64,000 nt of DNA from an uncultured Halocynthiibacter sp. (GTDB lineage Bacteria; Pseudomonadota; Alphaproteobacteria; Rhodobacterales; Rhodobacteraceae): contig CANNCD010000001.1 in NCBI GenBank assembly GCA_947503035.1, positions 558,001 to 622,000 on the forward strand. Direction: 5' to 3'. The notes under the pieces were generated by a model that saw only the letters and a list, made by a program, of their open reading frames with translations, did no database searches and was not told the origin of the DNA. A program made the position numbers and the translations under genes. Shown one piece after another: positions 27,099-35,975 of the stretch (positions within the stretch are counted from its first letter, which is position 1; each line of letters begins with the position of its first letter).

Positions 27099-28127
27099 AT
27101 GTCTTTTGTTAAACTGTCCGCCTCTGCATTGGCGATCACTGCTGTTACTGCGACTGCTGGCGTGGCACGCGACCAAGTTCAAGTTGCTGGGTCTTCCACA
27201 GTTCTTCCATATGCTTCTATCGTAGCAGAAGCATTCGGCGAAAACTTTGACTTCCCAACACCAGTTGTTGAATCCGGTGGCTCTTCTGCTGGCCTTAAGA
27301 AATTCTGTCAGGGCGTAGGCGAAGCGACAATCGACGTTGCAAACGCATCTCGCAAAATCAAAGACTCTGAAATCGAAGCATGTGCGGCTGCTGGTGTGAC
27401 TGACATCATCGAAGTACGCATCGGTTATGACGGCATCGTGTTCGCATCCGACATCAACGGCAACACATTTGAATTCACACCATCCGACTGGTTCACAGCA
27501 CTTTCCGACAAAGTTGTTGTAGACGGCGCGATCGTTGAAAACCCATACACAACTTGGGACCAAGTGAACCCAGCGTTCCCAGCCCAAGAAATCCAAGCAT
27601 ACGTTCCTGGTACCAAGCACGGTACACGTGAAGTATTCGAAGAAAAAGTGATCCTTGCAGGGTGTGAAGCAACTGGCGCTATGGAAGTGTTCGCACACGC
27701 AGCTGGCGGTGACGAAGATGCAGCAGAAGACGCATGTTTCGCACTTCGCACAGACGGTCGTTCCGTAGACATCGACGGTGACTACACTGAAACTCTTGCA
27801 CGCGTAGAAGCAAACAACGCTGGCATCGGTATCTTTGGTCTCGCATTCTACGAAAACAACACCGACAAGCTTCAGGTTGCGACAATGTCTGGTGTGGTTC
27901 CATCCACAGAATCCATCGCGACTGGTGAATACCCAGTGTCTCGCCCACTTTACTTCTACGTAAAAGCGGCACACTTGAACGCGATCCCAGGTCTTAAAGA
28001 ATACGCAGAATTCTTCGTATCCGACGAGATCGCCGGCCCAGACGGTCCACTTGCCGAATACGGTCTTGTGTCCGACCCAGAGCTTGCAGACACACAAGCA
28101 TCTGTTGCAGCTGACGAAGCAATGTAA
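27099..28127 (+). CDS. pstS: Phosphate ABC transporter substrate-binding protein PstS
   Basis: PstS binds inorganic phosphate in the periplasm. The 342-residue protein starts at ATG after AGGAGA and has a signal peptide (MSFVKLSASALAITAVTATAG). The mature N-terminus QVQVAGSSTVLPYASIVAE carries the phosphate-binding loop, and ESGGSSAGLKKFCQG and VANASRKIKDSE are the other conserved phosphate-contacting segments; GTKHGTREVFEE is also typical. A PHO box lies upstream, and a terminator-like hairpin separates it from pstC. Its codon choice is more strongly biased than that of its neighbours, as expected of a highly expressed protein. Confidence 0.96.
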   Translation: MSFVKLSASALAITAVTATAGVARDQVQVAGSSTVLPYASIVAEAFGENFDFPTPVVESGGSSAGLKKFCQGVGEATIDVANASRKIKDSEIEACAAAGVTDIIEVRIGYDGIVFASDINGNTFEFTPSDWFTALSDKVVVDGAIVENPYTTWDQVNPAFPAQEIQAYVPGTKHGTREVFEEKVILAGCEATGAMEVFAHAAGGDEDAAEDACFALRTDGRSVDIDGDYTETLARVEANNAGIGIFGLAFYENNTDKLQVATMSGVVPSTESIATGEYPVSRPLYFYVKAAHLNAIPGLKEYAEFFVSDEIAGPDGPLAEYGLVSDPELADTQASVAADEAM

Positions 28128-28146
28128 TAAAACTTCATAACACGTG

Positions 28147-28175
28147 GGGACGGCTCTTTTGGGGCCGTCTCTTTT
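28147..28175 (+). terminator. Attenuator hairpin between pstS and pstC
   Basis: GGGACGGCTC (28147-28156) pairs with GGGCCGTCTC (28162-28171) with two G-U pairs, followed by TTTTCTATTTTT. It probably ends most pstS transcripts while letting some read into pstCAB. Confidence 0.75.
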
Positions 28176-28208
28176 CTATTTTTGACCCATCACACACAAG
28201 GGTTCGCA

Positions 28209-29681
28209 ATGCCGGTTCTCTGGATTTTTCTTTTTGTCGCTGGCCTCGCGGTCATTGGCTTTGTTCTGGGACGCGCACGCGCCCTACGATCTGCGGATGG
28301 GGATGTCAGACATCTTCACTCACTGCCCTTTTATTACGGAGCGAACGCCGCTCTGAAGACCTTTGTGCCAGCCGCGATTGTTCTTGCGGTTTGGTCTGTG
28401 GCACAGCCGATGGTTTTGGACCGTCAAGTGTCCACAATGATCCCACAATCCGTGATTGACGATGGTGGCTCCCTTGGTCTTATCATGAGCGACGTATCCC
28501 GCGTTGCCGCCGGTCTGGATCAGGCCGTTGCACAGGGCGCCATGACCGCCGAAGAGGCAGCGACCCTTCGGTCTGAGTTCACCGATGTTCGTGCCCGTCT
28601 GGGCGAAATCGGCGTCGCGCTTGGGGCCGACGTAAAGCCCGAGGTTCTGGCCGCCGCACAGGCGCTTCGGATCAAACAAAACACCGCATCTTGGATCTCA
28701 ACATTCGTGGTTGTCGCATTGGCGATTGCCGGTTTCGGTTGGGCCGTGATGCAAACCAACAAAGATTTCCGCGCCCGCACCGTGGTCGAAAGCGGCACCA
28801 AGAGCCTGTTGATCCTATCGGCCTGCTTGGCGGTTCTTACGACTGTTGGCATCATTCTATCGCTGGTGTTCAACACCATCGAATTCTTCAAACTCTATTC
28901 GGCCAAGGACTTCTTCTTTGGCACCACTTGGAGCCCGTCTTTCACCGGCACATCCCAGCTTGGCATTCTGCCATTGCTTTGGGGCACGATGTATATCTCG
29001 ATCATCGCGTTGATCGTGGCCGTGCCAATCGGGTTGTTCGCGGCGGTGTACCTGTCCGAATATGCCGGTCCAAAAACACGCGCCTTTGCCAAACCATTGA
29101 TCGAGATCCTCGCGGGTATCCCGACCATCGTTTACGGTCTGTTTGCCCTGTTGACCGTCGGTCCATTGTTGGTCGACATCTTTGGTGACGGCGGCGCATT
29201 GGGCGTGTCATGGATGAAGGGCGGCACGGCCGTTATGACCGCGGGTCTTGTGATGGGCGTCATGTTGATCCCATTCGTATCGTCCTTGTCCGATGACATC
29301 ATCAACGCGGTGCCACAGTCATTGCGCGATGGGTCCTTTGGTCTGGGGGCGACGAAATCCGAAACCATCCGTCAGGTTGTCCTGCCGGCTGCGCTTCCGG
29401 GGATTGTTGGTGCGATCCTTCTGGCCGCATCACGTGCCATCGGGGAAACCATGATCGTTGTGCTTGGGGCAGGGGCCGCAGGTAAATTGGACATGAACCC
29501 GTTCGAGGCCATGACCACCGTGACCGCAAAAATCGTAAGCCAGCTGACCGGTGACGGCGACTTTGCCTCGCCCGAGGCGCTGGTGGCCTTTGCCCTTGGG
29601 ATGACGCTGTTTGTCATCACCCTCGGCCTTAACTTCGTTGCCCTATATATCGTGCGCAAATACCGGGAGCAGTACGACTAA
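28209..29681 (+). CDS. pstC: Phosphate ABC transporter permease PstC
   Basis: PstC is one of the two membrane subunits of the phosphate importer. I place the start at ATG 28209 (MPVLWIFLF) with AAGGG upstream, giving 490 residues. The first ~210 residues hold extra helices and an alpha-helical periplasmic-type segment seen in the long alphaproteobacterial PstC; the permease core follows, with GILPLLWGTMYISIIALIVAVPIGL, FAKPLIEILAGIPTIVYGLFAL and the EAA-type loop SLRDGSFGLGATKSETIRQVVLP. Its TAA overlaps the pstA start by one base (TAATG). Confidence 0.94.
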   Translation: MPVLWIFLFVAGLAVIGFVLGRARALRSADGDVRHLHSLPFYYGANAALKTFVPAAIVLAVWSVAQPMVLDRQVSTMIPQSVIDDGGSLGLIMSDVSRVAAGLDQAVAQGAMTAEEAATLRSEFTDVRARLGEIGVALGADVKPEVLAAAQALRIKQNTASWISTFVVVALAIAGFGWAVMQTNKDFRARTVVESGTKSLLILSACLAVLTTVGIILSLVFNTIEFFKLYSAKDFFFGTTWSPSFTGTSQLGILPLLWGTMYISIIALIVAVPIGLFAAVYLSEYAGPKTRAFAKPLIEILAGIPTIVYGLFALLTVGPLLVDIFGDGGALGVSWMKGGTAVMTAGLVMGVMLIPFVSSLSDDIINAVPQSLRDGSFGLGATKSETIRQVVLPAALPGIVGAILLAASRAIGETMIVVLGAGAAGKLDMNPFEAMTTVTAKIVSQLTGDGDFASPEALVAFALGMTLFVITLGLNFVALYIVRKYREQYD

Positions 29682-31027
29682 TGACTGATTTCAACTCAGA
29701 TATGGCTTCTAAGAAGTCTTCGCTTTTGGTGGCGGATGCCCGCACCCAAAAACGCAACAAAGCCGAAGCTCGTTTTCGTGCCTATGGTCTTGCGGCTGTT
29801 GGTGTCGGGCTTTTGTTCCTTGTCATCCTGTTGACCACGATCATCTCGAATGGGTCATCCGCGTTCAAACAGACCTTTGTCACGGTCGAGGTATTCCTTG
29901 ATCCGGCCAAGATCGACAAAAAGGGCAACCGCAATATCGAGGACCTGAAAAAAGCGACAACATTCACCTATAAGCCACTGATCCAGCAGGGTCTTTTGGA
30001 TCAGGTGAACGCCGCCGGTTACAATCATCCGTTCGAAAAACACAAGGCAATGGGCCAACTGTTGTCCGCATCCGCCGCTGGTCAGGTCCGTCAGTTCGTT
30101 TTGGATAACCCTGATCGTCTGGGGGAAACCGTTGAATTCCGTCTGATCGCCGCAAGCCGCGTTGACGGATACCTTAAGGGCCGCGTGACCCGCGAAAGCG
30201 TTGCGCGGGACAAGAACATCTCGGCGGAACACTTTGATCTTGTGGATCAAATGCAAGCCGACGGTTTGGTGGAAAAGGTGTTTAACATGGCCTTTATCAC
30301 CGGTGCCGACGCATCCGAAGCGCGCCCAGAACAGGCCGGTTTCGGTGTTTCGATGGCGGGGTCTTTCTTTATGATGTTGGTGGTTCTTGGGGTGTCCTTG
30401 CCGATTGGTGTGGCCGCGTCGATCTATCTCGAAGAATTTGCGCCGCAGAACTGGTTTACCGATCTGATCGAGGTGAACATCTCGAACCTTGCCGCGGTGC
30501 CGTCCATCGTGTTCGGTATCCTTGGTCTGGCCGTGTTCATCCAGTTCGCACATCTGCCTCAGTCCGCACCGCTTGTGGGTGGTTTGGTTCTGTCGCTTAT
30601 GACTCTTCCGACGATCATCATTTCAACACGTGCTGCGCTTAAATCTGTGCCACCATCGATCCGCGACGCGGCACTGGGCATCGGCGCATCCAAGATGCAA
30701 TCCGTGTTCCACCACGTGCTGCCGCTGGCCATGCCAGGCATCCTTACGGGGACCATCATCGGCCTTGCGCAGGCGCTTGGGGAAACCGCACCGTTGTTGT
30801 TGATCGGGATGGTGGGCTTCATCGCGACCAACATGCCAGACACACTCGCAGAAGGCATCCTGTCGCCGAACTCGGCCATGCCTGCACAAATTTACGAATG
30901 GGCAAAACGCGCCGACCCTGCATGGTACGAACGTGCATGGGGTGGCATCATCATCTTGCTTGTTTTCCTTATTACGATGAACACGTTGGCCGTTATCCTG
31001 CGCCGCCGGTTCGAACGCCGCTGGTAG
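29681..31027 (+). CDS. pstA: Phosphate ABC transporter permease PstA
   Basis: PstA is the second phosphate permease subunit. The 448-residue protein has a long N-terminal part: one helix near 35-60 and then about 150 polar residues (including DPAKIDKKGNRN), before the permease core with GSFFMMLVVLGVSLPIGVAASIYLEEFAP, NLAAVPSIVFGILGLAVF and the coupling loop SIRDAALGIGASKMQSVFHHVLP. The long extension is characteristic of alphaproteobacterial PstA. It starts by a one-base overlap with pstC and is followed by pstB nine bases later. Confidence 0.94.
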   Translation: MTDFNSDMASKKSSLLVADARTQKRNKAEARFRAYGLAAVGVGLLFLVILLTTIISNGSSAFKQTFVTVEVFLDPAKIDKKGNRNIEDLKKATTFTYKPLIQQGLLDQVNAAGYNHPFEKHKAMGQLLSASAAGQVRQFVLDNPDRLGETVEFRLIAASRVDGYLKGRVTRESVARDKNISAEHFDLVDQMQADGLVEKVFNMAFITGADASEARPEQAGFGVSMAGSFFMMLVVLGVSLPIGVAASIYLEEFAPQNWFTDLIEVNISNLAAVPSIVFGILGLAVFIQFAHLPQSAPLVGGLVLSLMTLPTIIISTRAALKSVPPSIRDAALGIGASKMQSVFHHVLPLAMPGILTGTIIGLAQALGETAPLLLIGMVGFIATNMPDTLAEGILSPNSAMPAQIYEWAKRADPAWYERAWGGIIILLVFLITMNTLAVILRRRFERRW

Positions 31028-31036
31028 GATAATACA

Positions 31037-31834
31037 ATGAACGACATGAGAATTATGGAGAGATCCGTGGAAACCAATGACATCAAAATCGCCGCCAACA
31101 AGGTCCAAGTCTTCTATGGTGAAAACCACGCGATCAAGGACGTTGACGTTCAGATCGAAGACAAAACCGTAACGGCATTCATCGGCCCGTCGGGCTGTGG
31201 TAAATCCACGTTCCTGCGCACGCTGAACCGGATGAATGACACCATCGATATCTGCCGCGTCGAAGGCGATATTCTGTTGGATGGCGAAAACATCTATGAC
31301 CCAAAGGTCGATCCGGTACAGCTTCGTGCCAAGGTGGGCATGGTGTTCCAAAAACCGAACCCATTCCCCAAATCGATCTATGACAATGTGGCCTATGGTC
31401 CGCGCATCCACGGTCTGTTCCAGACCAAAGCCGACCTTGATAACATCGTCGAAAAATCCCTGCGCCGCGCTGCCATCTGGGACGAGGTCAAAGACCGTCT
31501 TGATGGTCCGGGCACGGGTCTTTCGGGTGGTCAGCAGCAACGTCTGTGCATCGCGCGCGCCGTTGCAACCGAACCAGAGGTCCTATTGATGGATGAGCCC
31601 TGTTCCGCGCTTGATCCAATCGCGACCGCACAGGTCGAGGAGTTGATCGACGAGCTTCGCGAGAAATTCGCCGTCGTCATCGTGACCCACTCGATGCAGC
31701 AAGCCGCACGCGTCAGCCAAAAGACCGCGTTCTTCCATTTGGGGAACCTCGTCGAATTCGGCGAAACCGGTCAAATTTTCACTAATCCAAGCGATCCGCG
31801 CACGGAAAGCTATATTTCAGGCCGGATCGGCTAG
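31037..31834 (+). CDS. pstB: Phosphate ABC transporter ATPase PstB
   Basis: PstB is the ATPase of the phosphate importer. Walker A is [20 protein letters not shown], signature [14 protein letters not shown], Walker [16 protein letters not shown] and the switch histidine is in IVTHSMQQA. The 265-residue length is normal. AGGAT is upstream of the ATG at 31037; a GTG with its own GGAGAG lies ten codons in and could be an alternative start. It forms part of pstSCAB-phoU-phoB. Confidence 0.96.
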   Translation: MNDMRIMERSVETNDIKIAANKVQVFYGENHAIKDVDVQIEDKTVTAFIGPSGCGKSTFLRTLNRMNDTIDICRVEGDILLDGENIYDPKVDPVQLRAKVGMVFQKPNPFPKSIYDNVAYGPRIHGLFQTKADLDNIVEKSLRRAAIWDEVKDRLDGPGTGLSGGQQQRLCIARAVATEPEVLLMDEPCSALDPIATAQVEELIDELREKFAVVIVTHSMQQAARVSQKTAFFHLGNLVEFGETGQIFTNPSDPRTESYISGRIG

Positions 31835-31844
31835 GGGAATAGAC

Positions 31845-32546
31845 ATGCAAGAACCACATATCGCATCCGCATTTGACCGTGATCTCGAAGGCATTCAGGC
31901 CATGATCATGAAAATGGGTGGCCTTGTCGAAGCCGCTATAACAAGTGCCGCTAAGGCATTGGAAACACGCGACGAAGAGCTTGCTGAGCAAGTGCGAAAA
32001 GACGACAAATTGATCGATGCCCTTGAGGAACAGATCAACACAGAAGCCGCCCGCGTTATCGCGCTTCGTTCACCCATCGCGACCGATCTGCGCACTGTTT
32101 TGTCCGTGATGAAGATCGCCGCCAACCTTGAGCGCATTGGTGACTATGCCAAGAACCTTGCGAAACGTACATCGGTGTTGGTGCAAATGTCCGACGTCGA
32201 GGGCAGTGCAGGGGCCATCCGCCGCATGGCCAAAGAGGTCGAGCTGATGCTTAAGGACGCGCTGGACGCCTATATCCAACGTGACGTGGCGCTGGCCGAA
32301 AACGTGATTACCCACGACCACGAAGTCGACCAGATGTACAACGCGCTGTTCCGCGAATTCCTGACGTTCATGATGGAAGATCCGCGCAACATCACGGCCT
32401 GTATGCACCTCCATTTCATCGCGAAAAACATCGAACGCATGGGCGACCACGTGACCTCGATTTCCGAACAAGTGATCTATCTTGTTTCTGGTGAACTGCC
32501 CGACGAGTCGCGTCCAAAAGGCGACTATATGACGGACGAGGAGTAA
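31845..32546 (+). CDS. phoU: Phosphate signalling complex protein PhoU
   Basis: PhoU couples the state of the Pst transporter to PhoR and keeps the regulon off when phosphate is plentiful. The 233-residue, all-helical protein shows the two PhoU repeats: IMKMGGLVEAAITSAAKALETRDEELAEQV and MAKEVELMLKDALDAYIQRDVALAENVI, with the conserved metal-binding signatures NLERIGDYAKNLAKR and NIERMGDHVTSISEQV. It lies eleven bases after pstB and five before phoB, in the same operon. Confidence 0.96.
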   Translation: MQEPHIASAFDRDLEGIQAMIMKMGGLVEAAITSAAKALETRDEELAEQVRKDDKLIDALEEQINTEAARVIALRSPIATDLRTVLSVMKIAANLERIGDYAKNLAKRTSVLVQMSDVEGSAGAIRRMAKEVELMLKDALDAYIQRDVALAENVITHDHEVDQMYNALFREFLTFMMEDPRNITACMHLHFIAKNIERMGDHVTSISEQVIYLVSGELPDESRPKGDYMTDEE

Positions 32547-32550
32547 CACC

Positions 32551-33240
32551 ATGTCTGCGGATCAACCTTCGGTTCTCGTCGTTGAGGACGAACCCGCACA
32601 GCGTGAAGTTCTGGTCTATAACCTTGAATCTGAAGGCTATTCCGTGCGGTCCGCCGAAAATGGAGAAGAGGCATTGTTGTTGGTGGATGAACATCTTCCC
32701 GACATTATTATCCTTGATTGGATGATGCCGAACCTCTCTGGGATCGAAGTCTGTCGTCGTCTTAAGACGCGTCCTGAAACCCGTGCGATCCCGATCATCA
32801 TGCTCTCGGCGCGGTCCGAAGAGGTTGATCGGGTGAGGGGCCTTGAAACCGGTGCGGATGACTATGTTGTGAAACCGTATTCTGTCGTGGAAATGATGGC
32901 CCGTGTGCGCACGCAATTACGCCGCACACGTCCAGCGACCGTCGGTCAACAGCTCACGTATCAGGACATCGTTCTGGATAGCGAAACCCACAAAGTATTC
33001 CGTGGCGAAGCCCAGCTGAAACTTGGTCCGACCGAGTTCCGTTTGCTGTCGACGTTCATGGAGAAACCAGGTCGCGTCTGGAGTCGTGAACAGCTCTTGG
33101 ATCGTGTTTGGGGCCGTGACATCTATGTGGACACGCGGACCGTCGACGTCCACATCGGACGACTTCGCAAGGCCTTGGTCGGCAATGCAGGTAACGATCC
33201 GATCCGTACGGTTCGGGGGGCTGGCTACGCGCTTGGTTAA
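32551..33240 (+). CDS. phoB: Phosphate regulon response regulator PhoB
   Basis: PhoB activates genes with PHO boxes, including pstS here. The 229-residue OmpR-type regulator has a receiver domain (SVLVVEDEPAQREVLVYNL, phospho-acceptor Asp in DIIILDWMMPNLSG, conserved Lys in DDYVVKPYS) and a winged-helix DNA-binding domain (LGPTEFRLLSTFMEKPGRVWSREQLLDRVWG, VDVHIGRLRKAL, IRTVRGAGYALG). It is the last gene of the phosphate operon and a terminator follows at 33295. Confidence 0.96.
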   Translation: MSADQPSVLVVEDEPAQREVLVYNLESEGYSVRSAENGEEALLLVDEHLPDIIILDWMMPNLSGIEVCRRLKTRPETRAIPIIMLSARSEEVDRVRGLETGADDYVVKPYSVVEMMARVRTQLRRTRPATVGQQLTYQDIVLDSETHKVFRGEAQLKLGPTEFRLLSTFMEKPGRVWSREQLLDRVWGRDIYVDTRTVDVHIGRLRKALVGNAGNDPIRTVRGAGYALG

Positions 33241-33294
33241 TCCAGCGTACGCGGTCTTAGTAAATACTTCATAATTGGTATTATGTAACTTATT

Positions 33295-33325
33295 GGGGCG
33301 CTCATTTGATGCGCCCCTTTGATTT
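33295..33325 (+). terminator. Terminator after phoB
   Basis: GGGGCGC and GCGCCCC form a 7-base-pair stem with a 9-base loop, followed by TTTGATTT. It separates the phosphate operon from aroQ. Confidence 0.7.
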
Positions 33326-33421
33326 ATCGAGGTTCTGCTGAATTTCTGCGACTGCAAAGCGTATTACATATTGACGATAAGTCTCTGAATATGCTCCCTT
33401 GTCTCAACTTTGGGGTAAGTC

Positions 33422-33862
33422 ATGTCAAATCTACTATTGTTAAACGGTCCAAATCTTAATCTCCTCGGCACACGGCAGCCTGAGATTTACGGCTCAGATA
33501 CGCTCAGCGATGTTGAAGACCGCGCCGTTGAATATGCTAAATCGAAATCCGCCGTCCTTGATTGTTTTCAGAGCAACCACGAAGGCGCTCTTATTGACCG
33601 GCTCCATGCCGCCCGTGGCCGCGTTGACGGTGTTATCATTAACGCCGGTGGTCTGACACACACGTCTATCGCCCTGATGGACGCGATCTCGTCGGTCGAG
33701 ATCCCGACGGTTGAACTTCACGTGTCGAACATCCATGCCCGCGAAGAGTTCCGGCATGTATCCTATATCGGCCGTGTCGCGGTTGGCCAAATCTGTGGCT
33801 TTGGGACCTATGGCTATCTCCTGGCGATTGACGCCATTCTGAACCACCTGTCCCGCCCATGA
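33422..33862 (+). CDS. aroQ: 3-dehydroquinate dehydratase, type II
   Basis: Type II dehydroquinase removes water from 3-dehydroquinate in the shikimate pathway, as a dodecamer. The 146-residue length fits. Signature sequences are [20 protein letters not shown] (with the catalytic Tyr), [35 protein letters not shown] and EVHVSN-type [19 protein letters not shown] with the catalytic His region. The stop overlaps the following luxR-type gene by ATGA, an unusual partner for an aromatic biosynthesis enzyme. Confidence 0.96.
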   Translation: MSNLLLLNGPNLNLLGTRQPEIYGSDTLSDVEDRAVEYAKSKSAVLDCFQSNHEGALIDRLHAARGRVDGVIINAGGLTHTSIALMDAISSVEIPTVELHVSNIHAREEFRHVSYIGRVAVGQICGFGTYGYLLAIDAILNHLSRP

Positions 33863-34611
33863 GCAAAATCGATCTAGGCGCCGTTGTTCATGCGTCATGC
33901 ATCGAACATGTTTGGCAATCCGTCACCTCGCAGTTCGCGCAATACGGGTTTGACCGGATTATCTATGGCTATACGCGTTATCGGACGGAACGTAACCTTG
34001 GCGATCCCAAGGATCTGTTCCTGCTCAGCAATCACCAAAACGACTATATCGGCCCGTTCGTCGAGGATGGCCTATATTATCATGCGCCGATGGTTCTTTG
34101 GACTTTGGACAATGATGGCGTCTGCAGCTGGGATTACGTTAAGGAGCAAGCAGAGGCTGGGAACTATCCGCCCGAGACGATGAAGGTCATTGAGTTCAAT
34201 CGAAAGTTCGATGTTACATCTGGTTTTACCGTTTCATTTCAATCAGATAATCGACGCTCCAAAGGTGGAATGGCGCTCACTGCGGCCAAGGGGATTTCAC
34301 AGGCCGAGGCGAATAATATCTGGGAGAAATACGGAACTGAGCTCGAGATCCTTGCCAATGTGGCACATCTCAAAATCCAGTCCCTGCCCTTTACGCCCAT
34401 CGCGCGCACCTTGACCACGCGCCAGCAACAGGTGTTGGAATGGGTTGGAGATGGCAAATCGATCCAAGATATCGCGACCATTCTTGGGCTTGGAATTGCC
34501 ACGGTGGAAAAACACCTGCGGCTCGCGCGCGAGAATCTTGATGTCGAAACAACGGCCCAGGCGGTTCTTAAGGCGTGGTTCCAAAACCAGATCTTTGTTG
34601 TAAGCGATTGA
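33859..34611 (+). CDS. LuxR-type regulator with autoinducer-binding-like domain (solo)
   Basis: The 250-residue protein has an N-terminal autoinducer-binding-like domain (about 15-165) and a C-terminal LuxR helix-turn-helix (about 182-240: [43 protein letters not shown]). The pocket is divergent: the usual DPV after the tyrosine reads DGLYYHAP, while the Trp of CSWDYV is kept. No luxI-type synthase is in the window, so it is a solo; it may bind a non-AHL ligand or none. It is translationally coupled to aroQ by ATGA. Confidence 0.88.
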   Translation: MSKIDLGAVVHASCIEHVWQSVTSQFAQYGFDRIIYGYTRYRTERNLGDPKDLFLLSNHQNDYIGPFVEDGLYYHAPMVLWTLDNDGVCSWDYVKEQAEAGNYPPETMKVIEFNRKFDVTSGFTVSFQSDNRRSKGGMALTAAKGISQAEANNIWEKYGTELEILANVAHLKIQSLPFTPIARTLTTRQQQVLEWVGDGKSIQDIATILGLGIATVEKHLRLARENLDVETTAQAVLKAWFQNQIFVVSD

Positions 34612-34712
34612 TTAGTCCCCAAAAAAACTGTGACAAAGTTACGAAAAATTGAATAAGTAAGGTTTACCCTACTTCATATTTACGGAAATCTCTGACAAAA
34701 TATAGTTGTTCC

Positions 34713-34908
34713 GTGAGTGGTGGCAATTTTCGCCTGGGAGCAGATGTACGAAGTTCAATGTAGAGCGATCGCATCAGCCGGGTAACCGGAAGAACATAGG
34801 TAAAGCGGTGTATTCTGGCGGTGGAGCCTATGATAGAGCAAATGCTACTTCCCCAGTAGCGACTCTTAATTAAAGTGGTGCGATCTTTTGCCGGTCGCGC
34901 CACTTTTT
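34713..34908 (+). ncRNA. Intergenic structured RNA candidate, plus strand
   Basis: Between the luxR-type gene and the convergent tsf lies a stretch with no credible ORF but several stems: CCGG-GTAA-CCGG (34778-34789, a GNRA-type tetraloop), CATAGG/CCTATG (34795-34800 with 34827-34832) and GCTACT/AGTAGC (34844-34860, loop TCCCC). It ends in a 14-base-pair terminator. A TATAGT (34701-34706) with TTTACG 16 bases before could be its promoter. It may instead be the 3' UTR of the luxR-type gene. I do not recognise the RNA family. Confidence 0.45.
34872..34908 (+). terminator. Rho-independent terminator of the intergenic RNA
   Basis: AAAGTGGTGCGATC (34872-34885) pairs with GGTCGCGCCACTTT (34893-34906), 14 base pairs with two G-U, loop TTTTGCC, ending in TTTTT. 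A second stem CGCCGCAG/CTGCGGCG followed by TTTT lies at about 34939-34964 and could back it up. Confidence 0.8.
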
Positions 34909-34973
34909 CATTTCTACGATATGATATTACGTAACGTCGCCGCAGGCGATAACTGCGGCGTTTTCCCAAAGAA

Positions 34974-35000
34974 AAAGGGCAGAGGTTGCCCCCTGCCCTT
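34974..35000 (-). terminator. Terminator after tsf
   Basis: AAGGGCAG and CTGCCCTT form an 8-base-pair stem; on the minus strand it is followed by TTTTTC. It lies 25 bases after the tsf stop and ends the rpsB-tsf operon. Confidence 0.8.
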
Positions 35001-35024
35001 AAAAGATCAAACTGTGGATCCGGC

Positions 35025-35900
35025 TTAGCCGCCCATTGTTTTTGCAACTTCTGCTGCGAAATCTTCTTCTACTTTTTCGATGCCTTCGCCAACTTCGAGA
35101 CGAACATAACCTGTCACTTCAACACCAGCTTCTTTTGCCGCTGCTTCAACAGTAAGGTCTGGGTTCACAACGAATGCTTGACCAAGAAGAGTAACTTCGC
35201 CGAAGAATTTCTTCATACGGCCAACGATCATCTTTTCGATCACGGCTTCTGGCTTGCCAGATTCACGTGCTTGCTCGGTAAGAACAGCTTTTTCACGCTC
35301 AACCAAAGCTGCGTCTAGGTCAGCTTCGCCAAGGGATGCAGGGTTTGCAGCAGCAATGTGCATAGCAACCTGTTTACCGAATGCTTCGTTGTCGCCTTTT
35401 AGGCCAACAAGAACACCGATTTTACCCATGCCATCAGCAGCCGCGTTGTGCACGTATGCAACAACTTGCTCAGCCTCAAGAGCAGCCATACGACGTACGG
35501 ACATGTTCTCGCCGATTGTCGCAACAGCGTCGGTGATGATCGCGTCAACGGTTTTGCCGTCGATTTCAGTTGTCTTAAGCGCGTCTACGTCGGAAACGTT
35601 GATCGCGGCGCCAGCGATGGATGCAACCATTGCTTGGAAGTCAGCGTTCTTACCAACAAAGTCAGTTTCAGAGTTAACTTCAACTGCAACGCCTTTGCCG
35701 CCAGCAACGGAAACAGCCACAAGGCCTTCTGCTGCGGTACGACCGGCTTTTTTCGCGGCCTTAGCAAGACCTTTGGTGCGAAGCCAATCAACAGCGGCGT
35801 CCATGTCGCCTGCTGTTTCGGTCAACGCTTTTTTCGCGTCCATCATGCCTGCGCCTGTGGTGTCACGAAGTTCTTTTACGAGTGCTGCGGTGATTGCCAT
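35025..35900 (-). CDS. tsf: Translation elongation factor Ts
   Basis: EF-Ts exchanges GDP for GTP on EF-Tu. The 291-residue protein starts with [27 protein letters not shown], the N-terminal UBA-like domain, and contains [16 protein letters not shown] and the dimerisation domain ([34 protein letters not shown]). It lies downstream of rpsB, with an intergenic hairpin. Codon choice is strongly biased as expected of a translation factor. Confidence 0.97.
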   Translation of the reverse strand: MAITAALVKELRDTTGAGMMDAKKALTETAGDMDAAVDWLRTKGLAKAAKKAGRTAAEGLVAVSVAGGKGVAVEVNSETDFVGKNADFQAMVASIAGAAINVSDVDALKTTEIDGKTVDAIITDAVATIGENMSVRRMAALEAEQVVAYVHNAAADGMGKIGVLVGLKGDNEAFGKQVAMHIAAANPASLGEADLDAALVEREKAVLTEQARESGKPEAVIEKMIVGRMKKFFGEVTLLGQAFVVNPDLTVEAAAKEAGVEVTGYVRLEVGEGIEKVEEDFAAEVAKTMGG

Positions 35901-35930
35901 TTCGGCTCTCCTAATTCTTAACGTTAGAAA

Positions 35931-35957
35931 CGGGTGCGGCAGTAATAGCCGCGCCCG
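35931..35957 (-). terminator. Intercistronic hairpin between rpsB and tsf
   Basis: CGGGTGCGGC and GCCGCGCCCG form a nearly perfect 10-base stem with one mismatch and a 7-base loop. On the minus strand TTTCTAACG follows, so it may be a weak attenuator or an RNA processing/stability element that sets the S2 to EF-Ts ratio. Confidence 0.45.
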
Positions 35958-35975
35958 ATGACTATTTTGTAACGC

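Noticed and set aside
27072..28097. 341-codon open frame antisense to pstS
   Set aside because: A by-product of strongly biased pstS codons; the translation is unusually rich in Cys, Phe and Val with no family match.
34664..35047. 127-codon ORF on the minus strand before tsf
   Set aside because: It runs through two strong terminators and the structured RNA candidate and overlaps the tsf 3' end.
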